DNA from: Terrabacter sp. Root181
GTDB lineage: Bacteria > Actinomycetota > Actinomycetes > Actinomycetales > Dermatophilaceae
Direction: 5' to 3'
Length of the DNA: 64,000 bases
NCBI RefSeq assembly: GCF_001428505.1
Contig: NZ_LMHU01000001.1
Location: forward strand, 1,752,116 to 1,816,115
Part shown: positions 15,108-25,379 of the stretch, in pieces
Numbering within the stretch: the first letter of the stretch is position 1
Layout: every line of letters starts with the position of its first letter
Made by a program: the position numbers and the translations under genes
The notes under the pieces: generated by a model
Database searches by the model: none
What the model was told of the DNA's origin: nothing
Seen by the model: only the letters and a program-made list of their open reading frames with translations

Positions 15108-18100
15108 GTGTACGTCAAGAGCCTCACCCTGAAGGGCTTCAAGTCCTTCGCCTCGGCGACCCACCTGCGTCTCGAGCCCGGCATCACCTGCATCGTCGGC
15201 CCCAACGGCTCCGGCAAGAGCAACGTCGTCGACGCGCTCGCCTGGGTCATGGGCGAGCAGGGCGCCAAGTCCCTGCGTGGCGGCAAGATGGAGGACGTCA
15301 TCTTCGCCGGCACGTCCGGCCGTGCGCCGCTCGGCCGCGCCGAGGTGGCCCTGACCATCGACAACACCGACGGTGCGCTGCCGATCGACTACACCGAGGT
15401 GACGATCGCCCGCACGATGTTCCGCAACGGTGGCTCGGAGTACGCCATCAACGGGACGCCCTGCCGGCTGCTGGACGTGCAGGAGCTGCTGTCCGACAGC
15501 GGCATCGGCCGCGAGATGCACGTCATCGTCGGCCAGGGCCAGCTCGACACCGTCCTTCGCGCGACGCCCGAGGAGCGCCGCGGGTTCATCGAGGAGGCTG
15601 CGGGCGTCCTCAAGCACCGCAAGCGCAAGGAACGCGCGCTCCGCAAGCTCGACACGATGGAGGCCAACCTCACCCGGGTCCAGGACCTCACGGGCGAGAT
15701 CCGCCGCCAGCTCGGCCCACTCGGTCGCCAGGCCGAGACGGCGCGCAGGGCTGCCGTCATCCAGACCGATGCCCGTGACGCGCGGCTGCGCCTCGTGGCC
15801 GACGACCTCGTCCAGCTGACGTCGACGCTCGAGCAGGAGGTGGCCGACGAGTCGGCCCTCATCGAGCGCCGCTCCGAGGTCGAGGAGTCCATCGGCGACC
15901 TCGCCCACCGGCTCTCCACGCTCGAGGAGGCCGCCGAGGCCGCCCGTCCGGCCCTGACCCGGGCCCAGGACGAGTACGTCGCCCTCGGCCGGCTCGTCGA
16001 GCGGATGGCCTCGACCCGGTCGCTCGCGGCCGAGCGGGTGCGCCTGCTCAGCGAGGACGACGAGCCCGAGGCTCCCGGCCAGAGCCGTGACCCCGAACAG
16101 CTGCGCGCCCAGGCCGCCGACGTCCGCGAGCAGGAGGCCTTCCTCCTCGAGGAGATCGCCGAGGCCAAGGCCGCGCTCGAGGACGCCGTCATGTCGCGCA
16201 CCGACGCCGAGCGCGGGCACGCCGAGGAGACCACCCGCCTGCAGCGCGAGGCCCGGGCCGCGGCCGACCGTCGCGAGGGCCTGGCCAAGCTCGGCGGACA
16301 GGTCGGTGCGAAGGCGTCGCGCATCGAGGCCCGCGAGGCCGAGGTCGGACGTCTGCGCACCACCATCGAGGCCGCCCAGGCCCGGGCCGCCGAGGCCGAG
16401 CACGAGTTCTCGCGGCTCGAGTCGAGCGTCGCCCAGGACGAGGAGGGCGAGGAGGGCCTCGACACCGCCTACGAGGAGGCCGCCGCGCGCCTCGAGGCTG
16501 CCGAGGCCGAGCACGCCCGCTGGAAGGAGGCCGAGGCGACCGCGGAGCGCGCGCGCACCACCGCCGCCGCTCGCGTCGAGGCACTCGGCCTCAGCCTCAG
16601 CCGCAAGGACGGTGCGGCCGCCCTGCTCGCCGCCGCCGACGAGGGTCACCGGATCCTCGGGTCGGTCGCCTCGCTCGTCACGGTCGAGCCCGGACTCGAG
16701 AACGCCGTGGCCGCTGCTCTCGGCGCGGCAGCCGAAGCCTTGGCCGTCGGCTCGCTCGACGCCGCCGCGGCCGCTCTCGACGCACTGCGCGACGGCGACA
16801 ACGGCCGTGCCAGCCTCCTCGTCGCGGAGTCCGCGACGCCCGTCGACCCCGCCTCGTGGCCGTCGCTGTCGGGCGAGGCCCGCTGGGCCCGTGACGTGGT
16901 GGAGTGCCCGGCATCGGTGCGACCCGCCGTCGAGCAGGTGCTCGAGCGAGTCGCCCTCGTGCCCGACGGGTCGGTCGCCCGCGCCCTCGTCCGGAGCCAC
17001 CCCGGCGTCACGGCCGTGACCCGCGGAGGTGACGTCTACGCACCCGGCGCGGTCCGTGGTGGCAGCACCACGGCTCCCAGCCTCCTCGAGCTGCAGGCCG
17101 CGCTCGACGACGCGCAGGACGCCATGGCCCGAGCCACCCGCGAGGGCGAGGAGGCCCGCTTCCGCGTCGCGGGGGCCGACGCCACCCGGGTCGAGCTCGC
17201 CGACGCGCTAGAGGCCGCTCTCGAGCGGCTCAACGAGAGCGACGCCCGGATGGCGGCGATCGCCGAGAAGCTCGGCTCGCTCGGCCAGACCCTGCGCGCG
17301 GCCCGGTCCGAGGTCGAGCGCACCGAGAAGGCCATCGCCGACGCGACCTCGGCCCTCGAGGCCGACCAGACCGAGCACGCCGCCCTCCTCGAGCGGCTCG
17401 AGGCAGCGAGCGGCGAGGGCGACTTCGCCGACGAGCCCTCCACCGAGGAGCGCGACCGTCTCGAGGCCGTCGCCCGCGAGGCCCGCGCGGCCGAGACCGA
17501 GCTGCGCCTGGCCCTGCGCACCCGTGAGGAGCGCGCGCGTGCCCTCAAGGACCGCGCCGACGCCCTCGAGCGCGGCGCCCGACACGAGGAGGAGGCGCGC
17601 CAGCGCCTCGCCGAGAAGCAGGCCCGCCGCCGGCGCGAGGCCGCCGTCGCCGGTGCCGTGCGCACGGCCGCGGCCTGGGCCCACGAGCTGCTCGCCGAGT
17701 CGGCCGAGCAGGCCGGCCGCGCCCGTGCCGCCGGTGAGGCCGAGCGCACCGAGCGCGACGCCGAGCTCGCCGTCGTGCGCCGGGACATCTCCGTGCTCCA
17801 GGCTGAGCTGCGCGAGCTCACCGACAGCGTCCACCGCGACGAGGTCGCGCGCACCCAGCAGCGCCTGCGCATCGAGCAGCTCGAGACGAAGGCCGTCGAG
17901 GAGCTCGGCATCTCGCCGTCCGCCCTCGTCGAGGAGTACGGCCCGCACCAGCTCGTCCCGGCCGTGCCCGACCCCGACGCAGATCCCGACGCACCGCACC
18001 CCGACCCGGTGCCGTTCGTGCGCGAGGCCCAGGAGAAGCGGCTTCGTCAGGCCGAGCGCAAGCTGAACGCCCTCGGGCGCATCAACCCCCTCGCGCTCGA

Positions 18101-18686
18101 GGAGTTCACCGCCCTGGAGGAACGCCACAAGTTCCTCACCGAGCAGCTCGAGGACCTCAAGAACTCCAAGCGCGACCTGCTCGACATCGTCAAGGAGGTC
18201 GACGAGCGCGTCGAGCGCGTCTTCGCCGAGGCCTTCGAGGACACCGCGGTCCAGTTCGAGCGCGTTTTCCAGCGGCTCTTCCCCGGTGGTGAGGGACGCC
18301 TCGTCCTCACCGACCCGTCCAACATGCTCACGACCGGCCTCGAGGTCGAGGCGCGTCCGCCGGGCAAGAAGATCAAGCGGCTGTCGCTGCTCTCCGGTGG
18401 TGAGCGCTCGCTCGTCGCCGTGGCGCTGCTCGTGGCGATCTTCAAGGCACGGCCCTCGCCCTTCTACATCATGGACGAGGTCGAGGCCGCGCTCGACGAC
18501 GCCAACCTCGGGCGCCTCATCACCCTCTTCGAGGAGCTGCGCGACAGCTCCCAGCTCATCGTCATCACGCACCAGAAGAAGACGATGGAGATCGCCGACG
18601 CCCTCTACGGCGTCAGCATGCGTGGCGACGGCGTCACGACGGTGGTGTCCCAGCGACTGCGCGACGTCGCCGACCGGCCGGCCTGA
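15108..18686 (+). CDS. smc: Chromosome segregation protein SMC
   Basis: 1192 residues, full length for SMC, the ATPase that with ScpA and ScpB forms bacterial condensin. The Walker A GPNGSGKSN is at about residues 31-39, followed by long Ala/Glu/Arg-rich coiled coils, a hinge around residues 510-670 and the returning coil. The C-terminal head has the LSGGERSL signature near residue 1095 and the Walker B FYIMDEVEAALDD just after. It starts with GTG 15108; AAAGGA lies 12 bases upstream. Upstream synteny (rnc-mutM ... smc-ftsY) is standard but here about 12 kb of other genes separates mutM from smc. Confidence 0.98.
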   Translation: MYVKSLTLKGFKSFASATHLRLEPGITCIVGPNGSGKSNVVDALAWVMGEQGAKSLRGGKMEDVIFAGTSGRAPLGRAEVALTIDNTDGALPIDYTEVTIARTMFRNGGSEYAINGTPCRLLDVQELLSDSGIGREMHVIVGQGQLDTVLRATPEERRGFIEEAAGVLKHRKRKERALRKLDTMEANLTRVQDLTGEIRRQLGPLGRQAETARRAAVIQTDARDARLRLVADDLVQLTSTLEQEVADESALIERRSEVEESIGDLAHRLSTLEEAAEAARPALTRAQDEYVALGRLVERMASTRSLAAERVRLLSEDDEPEAPGQSRDPEQLRAQAADVREQEAFLLEEIAEAKAALEDAVMSRTDAERGHAEETTRLQREARAAADRREGLAKLGGQVGAKASRIEAREAEVGRLRTTIEAAQARAAEAEHEFSRLESSVAQDEEGEEGLDTAYEEAAARLEAAEAEHARWKEAEATAERARTTAAARVEALGLSLSRKDGAAALLAAADEGHRILGSVASLVTVEPGLENAVAAALGAAAEALAVGSLDAAAAALDALRDGDNGRASLLVAESATPVDPASWPSLSGEARWARDVVECPASVRPAVEQVLERVALVPDGSVARALVRSHPGVTAVTRGGDVYAPGAVRGGSTTAPSLLELQAALDDAQDAMARATREGEEARFRVAGADATRVELADALEAALERLNESDARMAAIAEKLGSLGQTLRAARSEVERTEKAIADATSALEADQTEHAALLERLEAASGEGDFADEPSTEERDRLEAVAREARAAETELRLALRTREERARALKDRADALERGARHEEEARQRLAEKQARRRREAAVAGAVRTAAAWAHELLAESAEQAGRARAAGEAERTERDAELAVVRRDISVLQAELRELTDSVHRDEVARTQQRLRIEQLETKAVEELGISPSALVEEYGPHQLVPAVPDPDADPDAPHPDPVPFVREAQEKRLRQAERKLNALGRINPLALEEFTALEERHKFLTEQLEDLKNSKRDLLDIVKEVDERVERVFAEAFEDTAVQFERVFQRLFPGGEGRLVLTDPSNMLTTGLEVEARPPGKKIKRLSLLSGGERSLVAVALLVAIFKARPSPFYIMDEVEAALDDANLGRLITLFEELRDSSQLIVITHQKKTMEIADALYGVSMRGDGVTTVVSQRLRDVADRPA

Positions 18687-18801
18687 CCGACACCGGCATA
18701 CGCGATCGGCCTCGACCGGGCGCTGCACGTGGGAGCGCGCGGGACGGGGATGGCGGCCGCCTCGTGTGGAGTTGCCGAATCGTCACTCCGTGCTCTTTGC
18801 G

Positions 18802-18837
18802 CCACATGGGTCACATGCGTCACTCTTGTCACATGGT
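18802..18837 (+). repeat. Four imperfect 9-bp direct repeats
   Basis: GCCACATGG, GTCACATGC, GTCACTCTT, GTCACATGG in direct tandem, ending at the start of the small ORF. The area is notably AT-richer than its surroundings, which suggests a regulatory site. Confidence 0.6.
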
Positions 18838-19015
18838 TTACCTGGTCATCTCGATGCTTGTCGTCACCGTGCTCGGTGTGGCGGTCGTCGGCGTCGTCGC
18901 GGTGCCTGCGCACCGTGGCGGCCGGGACCTGCTCACCGCCAAGGGGGAAGGGGTCGCACGCTCGGCACGTCGCCGTGCGGGGACCCTCGGTCGCCCGCGC
19001 GCCCGCGCGCACTAG
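18833..19015 (+). CDS. Possible small single-helix membrane protein
   Basis: A 60-residue frame from ATG 18833 to TAG 19015. It encodes one hydrophobic segment (VYLVISMLVVTVLGVAVVGVVAV) followed by a basic tail (SARRRAGTLGRPRARAH). The composition looks like a real small membrane protein and it lies between smc and ftsY, but there is no clear Shine-Dalgarno or -10. The four 9-base repeats just upstream would encode His-Met steps if the frame began earlier. I do not recognise a family. It could be spurious. Confidence 0.45.
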   Translation: MVYLVISMLVVTVLGVAVVGVVAVPAHRGGRDLLTAKGEGVARSARRRAGTLGRPRARAH

Positions 19016-19040
19016 CCGCGCCGACCGCCTGCCCGACACC

Positions 19041-19070
19041 CTCGGCCACCGGCCACCACCGGTGGCCGAG
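19041..19070 (+). terminator. Perfect hairpin upstream of ftsY
   Basis: CTCGGCCACCGG and CCGGTGGCCGAG form a 12-bp perfect stem with a 6-base loop. It probably ends transcription from smc and the small ORF. Confidence 0.6.
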
Positions 19071-19134
19071 CCGCGCCCGAGCCGCGCCCGAGCCGCCGTC
19101 GAGGCGTCCGGCGCCTCGTCACCAGCGTGGTTGG

Positions 19135-20343
19135 ATGGCTGACGTGGACACAGTCTGGACATACGTCATCATCGGCGTCGCCATCCTCGTCGGCGCGGTC
19201 GCCTACGGCGTCAGCCTCGTGCGCGGCCGCGGCCGCACCGTCGATCGCGAGGCTCCGCCGGCCCGCCCGGGGCTGCCCGCCGAGGACCTCGACCGCCGCC
19301 CACCCACCGGCTCCACCGACACCGTCGCGCCCCCCGAGGCAACGGGCTCCACGACGACGCTCGAGCCCGAGGCTCCGACCGCCCCACCGACCGTCCCCGA
19401 GCCGACCCTCGAGCGGCCGGAGTCGGCCCGCGGCCGGCTCCAGCGGCTGCGCGCGCGCCTGGCCCGGTCCAACTCCTCCATCGGCCAGGGCCTGCTCGCG
19501 CTCCTCTCGCGCGGCAAGCTCGACGAGGAGGCCTGGGAGGAGGTCGAGGACACCCTCATCTCCTCCGACCTCGGCGTCGAGGCCGCCACCGAGCTCGTCG
19601 ACTCGCTGCGCACCCGCGTCAAGGTCGACGGGACGACCGACGAGGCCACGGTCCGCGGCTGGCTCCGCGACGACCTCCTCGCGCTGGTCCAGCCCGACAT
19701 GGACCGTCGCATCGCCAGCAGCCGGGTCGGTGACCGCCCCGCCGTCATCCTCGTCGTGGGCGTCAACGGCACCGGCAAGACGACGACCGTCGGCAAGCTC
19801 GCGCGCGTCCTCGTGGCCGAGGACCGCGAGGTGCTGCTCGGCGCCGCCGACACCTTCCGCGCAGCGGCCGCCGACCAGCTCGAGACGTGGGGCGCCCGCG
19901 TCGGGGTCGCCACCGTGCGCTCCGACAAGGACGGCGCCGACCCCGCAGCCGTCGCCTTCGACGCGGTCAAGGCCGGCATGGAGGAGGAGGTCGACGTCGT
20001 CATCATCGACACGGCGGGCCGCCTCCACAACAAGGTCGGCCTCATGGACGAGCTCGGCAAGGTCAAGCGCGTCATCGAGAAGCAGAGCCCCATCGACGAG
20101 GTGCTCCTCGTCCTCGACGCGACCACCGGCCAGAACGGCCTGCAGCAGGCCAAGGTCTTCTGCGAGGCCGTCGACGTCACCGGCATCGTGCTGACCAAGC
20201 TCGACGGCACCGCCAAGGGCGGCATCGTCGTGGCGGTCCAGCGCCAGCTCGGCGTCCCCGTCAAGCTCGTCGGCCTCGGTGAGGGCCCCGACGACCTCGC
20301 CCCCTTCGACCCCGAGGCCTTCGTCGACGCCATCGTCATGTGA
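19135..20343 (+). CDS. ftsY: Signal recognition particle receptor FtsY
   Basis: 402 residues. FtsY docks the SRP-ribosome complex at the inner membrane. It has an N-terminal membrane helix (about residues 7-28) and then a Pro/Thr/Glu-rich acidic linker in place of the long A domain. The four-helix N domain precedes the GTPase domain with GVNGTGKTT near residue 206, DTFRAAA, DTAGRLHN and TKLDGTAKGG. The helix-first N-terminus is the usual actinobacterial version. The ATG at 19135 lacks a strong Shine-Dalgarno. A 17-bp perfect hairpin follows. Confidence 0.97.
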   Translation: MADVDTVWTYVIIGVAILVGAVAYGVSLVRGRGRTVDREAPPARPGLPAEDLDRRPPTGSTDTVAPPEATGSTTTLEPEAPTAPPTVPEPTLERPESARGRLQRLRARLARSNSSIGQGLLALLSRGKLDEEAWEEVEDTLISSDLGVEAATELVDSLRTRVKVDGTTDEATVRGWLRDDLLALVQPDMDRRIASSRVGDRPAVILVVGVNGTGKTTTVGKLARVLVAEDREVLLGAADTFRAAAADQLETWGARVGVATVRSDKDGADPAAVAFDAVKAGMEEEVDVVIIDTAGRLHNKVGLMDELGKVKRVIEKQSPIDEVLLVLDATTGQNGLQQAKVFCEAVDVTGIVLTKLDGTAKGGIVVAVQRQLGVPVKLVGLGEGPDDLAPFDPEAFVDAIVM

Positions 20344-20360
20344 CGACACGGGCTCCAGAC

Positions 20361-20398
20361 CCACGAGCACGTGTGCCGGACGGCACACGTGCTCGTGG
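20361..20398 (+). terminator. ftsY terminator
   Basis: A 17-bp perfect stem (20361-20377 with 20382-20398) around the 4-base loop GGAC, starting 18 bases after the ftsY stop. No T-run. Confidence 0.8.
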
Positions 20399-20449
20399 CG
20401 TCCGGTGGGGGAAGCGGGGGAGTCCATGATCCGGACGCCCACGGTGCGG

Positions 20450-20496
20450 GAAACCATCCGCTAACACCGCCCACCTGTTGTTGACATGGCTGTAAC
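20450..20496 (+). promoter_or_regulatory. Putative nitrogen regulator (GlnR-like) boxes upstream of amt
   Basis: GAAAC-N6-CTAAC (20450-20465) and TTGAC-N6-GTAAC (20481-20496) resemble the direct half-sites spaced by 6 bases that actinobacterial GlnR binds before amtB and glnA. The area is AT-rich relative to its surroundings. GlnR itself is not in the window; the assignment is inferred. Confidence 0.4.
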
Positions 20497-20541
20497 AAAC
20501 GACGCGGTCGCCAGAAATCCGGCCCGTCCATCGTTCTGGCC

Positions 20542-22349
<1,808 letters not shown>

Positions 22350-22421
22350 GCGCCTACGGCACGCACGACCGCACCGAGCACGACACGACACACGCAACTC
22401 AAGGGGACGGCGAGACCTGAC

Positions 22422-24785
22422 ATGACGGATGTGACCTCACGACGTCTGGACCTCGCCGGCACCCGAACCTTCGCGACGCCCGGCGCGGGCCAGACCCGCC
22501 GCCGGGCGCTCGCGGAGTTCGGGTTCGGATGGCTCCAGGAGCTCTGGCGCGAGGCGTGCGCGGGGCGACGCCATGAAGGCGTCGCCCTCGCCGCCGTCGG
22601 TTCGCTCGCCCGGGGTGACGGCGGACCGCTCAGCGACTACGACCTGGTGCTCGTCCACCACCCACGCGGCCTCTCGGGCAAGGAGGTCGGCGCCTTCGCC
22701 GACAAGCTCTGGTACCCCATCTGGGACGCGGGGGTCCGGCTCGACCACAGCGTCCGCACCGTGGCCGAATGCCGGGCCGTCGCCTCCGACGACCTCTCCG
22801 CGGCCGTGGGGCTGCTCGACCTGACCCACGTGGCCGGTGACGCCGACGTCGTCAACGCGGCCCGGTCCACCGTGGCGCACGACTGGCGCGCCAACGCCCG
22901 CACCCGGCTCGGCGAGATGCACGAGTCGGTGCTCCAGCGCCACGCCCGCCAGGGCGACCTGGCCCACCTCATCGAGCCGGACCTCAAGGAGGCCCACGGC
23001 GGCCTGCGCGACATGTCAGTCCTGCGGGCCCTCACGGCCGCGTGGCTGACGGACCGGCCGCACGGAGAGGTCGACGAGGCGTACGAGCGCATCCTCGACG
23101 TGCGTGACGCCATCCACGTCGTGACGGGGCGGGGCCGCGACCGCCTGACGCGCGACGACCAGGACGCCTGCGCCGCGCTGCTCGGCTACACCGACGCCGA
23201 CGACCTGCTCACCGACCTGTCGACGTCGGCCCGCACCATCGCGTATGCCGTCGACGGCACCCTGCGGCGCGCCATGCAGTCCCAGCGCGCCAGGACGCTG
23301 CGCGTCGGCCCCCGTCGGCCGCAGCTGGCACCGCTCGGCTACGGCCTCTACCGGCACGACGGCGAGGCGGTCCTCGGGCCGTCGGCCGACCTGTCGTCCG
23401 ACCCGATCATCCCGCTGCGCGCCGCCGTCGTGGCTGCGCGGGGCGGCATCCCCCTGTCGCCGACGACGCTGAAGAACCTCGCCGCCACCGCGCCGGTCCT
23501 GCCCGAGCCGTGGCCCGAGGTCGCCCGCAACCTCTTCGCCGACCTGCTGGCGTCGGGCCCCGGCCTCGTCACGGTGTGGGAGGGCCTCGACCTCGCGGGC
23601 GTCGTCGAGCGGTGGATCCCCGAGTGGAAGGCGGTGCGCAGCCGCCCGCAGCGCAACGCCGTCCACCGGCACACCGTCGACCGGCACCTCATCGAGACCG
23701 TCGTGGCGGCGAGCGGCATGGTCCGCGACGTCGCCCGGCCCGACCTGCTCATGCTCGCCGCGGTGCTCCACGACATCGGCAAGGTGCCGGGCTCGCGGGA
23801 CCACTCCGCGACCGGGGCCGAGATCGCCGACACGGTGCTCCAGCGCATGGGCGTCACCGACGCCGACCGCGCCATCATCGTGCGGCTGGTGCGCGAGCAC
23901 CTCACCCTCGTGGACCTCGCCACCCGACGCGACCCCGAGGACCCGGCGACCATCGCCGCGCTCTCGGAGGCCGTCGGCGGGTCGGCCATGACCCTCGACC
24001 TCCTGCGCGCCCTCACCGAGGCGGACGCGTCAGCCGCCGGCCCCAAGGCCTGGAGCGACTGGCGAGCCGGTCTCGTCCAGCGGCTCTACCAGGCCTGCCG
24101 GACCGCACTCACCGCCCAGACCCCAGGAGAGGGGCCTCTCGTCGTGGAACCGATCGAGACCCTGCCGCTCTCCGACGACGCGCTCGACCGCATCGCGTCC
24201 GGAGAGCCCTACGTCACCGTGTCATCCCTCGGTGGCGCCCACCGCGTCGACATCATCGACCGCGACCGCGCCGGCCTGTTCGCCGACACGGCCGGCCTGC
24301 TCGCCGCGCACGGCTTCGTCGTGCGCTCGGCCATCGTCCGCACCATCGACGGCCTCGCCGTCAACGAGTGGTGGGTCGACTCACCGGGCAGCGAGACCCC
24401 GCTGCCCGAGGTCATCTCGCGCGACCTGGTGCGCGTCGCGAAGGGCGACCGCTCGCCCCTCGGCAAGCTCCAGCGGCGCAAGTCGAGCGGGGTGCGCAGC
24501 CCCGGCTCGGGCTCCGTCGACTCGACGCGGGCCATGGTCATCAGCAGCGCGTCCGACAGCGCGACCGTCGTCGAGGTCCGCGCGACCGACCGTCCCGGAC
24601 TGCTCCAGGACATCGGCATCACGCTCGCCCGGGCGTCGCTGTCGGTGCGCTCGGCGCACATCGCGACGTATGCCGGCCAGACGCTCGACACGTTCTACGT
24701 GACCGAGTTCGGGGGCGGTCAGCTCGCGCCGGCCCGCGCCGCGCAGGCCGTCGCGATGATCATCGACACCTGCGACGGCGACTGA
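22422..24785 (+). CDS. glnD: [Protein-PII] uridylyl/adenylyltransferase GlnD
   Basis: 787 residues. The N-terminal nucleotidyltransferase motif is GSLARGDGGPLSDYDLVL (about residues 65-82). A GlnD-type helical region follows. The HD domain HDIGKVPGSRDHSATGAEIA (about residues 447-466) removes the modification, and two ACT domains at the C-terminus sense glutamine. It modifies PII encoded just upstream, so amt-glnB-glnD is a complete nitrogen-sensing operon. The glnB-glnD gap is 72 bases. A 24-bp hairpin ends the unit. Confidence 0.95.
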   Translation: MTDVTSRRLDLAGTRTFATPGAGQTRRRALAEFGFGWLQELWREACAGRRHEGVALAAVGSLARGDGGPLSDYDLVLVHHPRGLSGKEVGAFADKLWYPIWDAGVRLDHSVRTVAECRAVASDDLSAAVGLLDLTHVAGDADVVNAARSTVAHDWRANARTRLGEMHESVLQRHARQGDLAHLIEPDLKEAHGGLRDMSVLRALTAAWLTDRPHGEVDEAYERILDVRDAIHVVTGRGRDRLTRDDQDACAALLGYTDADDLLTDLSTSARTIAYAVDGTLRRAMQSQRARTLRVGPRRPQLAPLGYGLYRHDGEAVLGPSADLSSDPIIPLRAAVVAARGGIPLSPTTLKNLAATAPVLPEPWPEVARNLFADLLASGPGLVTVWEGLDLAGVVERWIPEWKAVRSRPQRNAVHRHTVDRHLIETVVAASGMVRDVARPDLLMLAAVLHDIGKVPGSRDHSATGAEIADTVLQRMGVTDADRAIIVRLVREHLTLVDLATRRDPEDPATIAALSEAVGGSAMTLDLLRALTEADASAAGPKAWSDWRAGLVQRLYQACRTALTAQTPGEGPLVVEPIETLPLSDDALDRIASGEPYVTVSSLGGAHRVDIIDRDRAGLFADTAGLLAAHGFVVRSAIVRTIDGLAVNEWWVDSPGSETPLPEVISRDLVRVAKGDRSPLGKLQRRKSSGVRSPGSGSVDSTRAMVISSASDSATVVEVRATDRPGLLQDIGITLARASLSVRSAHIATYAGQTLDTFYVTEFGGGQLAPARAAQAVAMIIDTCDGD

Positions 24786-24788
24786 CCG

Positions 24789-24838
24789 CGGTTCGATGTG
24801 TTCCACGGTCACCCGTGACCGTGGAACACATCGAACCG
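24789..24838. terminator. Very long perfect bidirectional terminator
   Basis: A 24-bp perfect stem (24789-24812 with 24815-24838) and a 2-base loop, starting 3 bases after the glnD stop and facing the convergent Nudix gene. It is almost cruciform in form. Confidence 0.85.
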
Positions 24839-24858
24839 GGCCCGACGAGGCCGAGCGA

Positions 24859-25290
24859 TCAGTCGAGCAGGCCCGCGTCGCGCAGGTGGACGAGGACGAG
24901 CCGGTCGACGGCGGACACCCGGTCGCCGTCGCCGGCCGTCAGCCACGCGATCTCGTCGATCTCGCGTGACGGGACGAGCTCGCCGGTGTGCGTCGCCGTG
25001 TAGCAGGTGAGGCGCACGACGAGACCGTCCGTGCGCGCGTCGGCGAGGGCCTCGAACGTACCGACGTGGGCGGCGGTGGCCGGGTCGATGGCCACGGTCA
25101 GCTCCTCGTCGAGCTCACGGACCAGTGTCTCGACGTCGCTCTCGCCCGGCTCGCGCTTGCCGCCCGGCAGGTAGAAGCGGTCCCGCCCGGCGTTGCGGGC
25201 CGTGAGCAGGCGGCGCTCCTCGAGATGGATCCACGCGATCTTGTCGATGAACGGCGGGGTCGTGGACGGGCCGGCACTGGGGTCACTCAC
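24859..25290 (-). CDS. Nudix hydrolase
   Basis: 143 residues with one Nudix domain. The Nudix box begins at GGKREPGESD and continues VETLVRELDEEL, matching GX5EX7REUXEEXGU with the last glycine-uncertain part replaced (LDEELTVAI). It would hydrolyse a nucleoside diphosphate derivative; the substrate is unknown. Similar proteins are often annotated as MutT-like. GTG 25290 is selected from TAGGGT-N7-GTG on the - strand. It is divergent from ffh. Confidence 0.88.
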   Translation of the reverse strand: MSDPSAGPSTTPPFIDKIAWIHLEERRLLTARNAGRDRFYLPGGKREPGESDVETLVRELDEELTVAIDPATAAHVGTFEALADARTDGLVVRLTCYTATHTGELVPSREIDEIAWLTAGDGDRVSAVDRLVLVHLRDAGLLD

Positions 25291-25297
25291 CCGCGCG

Positions 25298-25303
25298 ACC
25301 CTA
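25298..25303 (-). promoter_or_regulatory. Leaderless -10 of the Nudix gene
   Basis: TAGGGT on the - strand, 7 bases before GTG 25290. Confidence 0.55.
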
Positions 25304-25367
25304 CGCGGCGGCATACGCCGTCGGGCCCGCGGGAGGCCACCGAGTCGGAAGTGGTCGGCGGAGCGGA

Positions 25368-25373
25368 TAACCT
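25368..25373 (+). promoter_or_regulatory. Leaderless -10 of ffh
   Basis: TAACCT, 6 bases before GTG 25380. Confidence 0.5.
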
Positions 25374-25379
25374 TGCCGG

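Noticed and set aside
19069..19105. Short 11-base repeat GCCGCGCCCGA before ftsY as a functional array
   Set aside because: There are only two full copies in very GC-rich sequence next to a hairpin; chance is a sufficient explanation.
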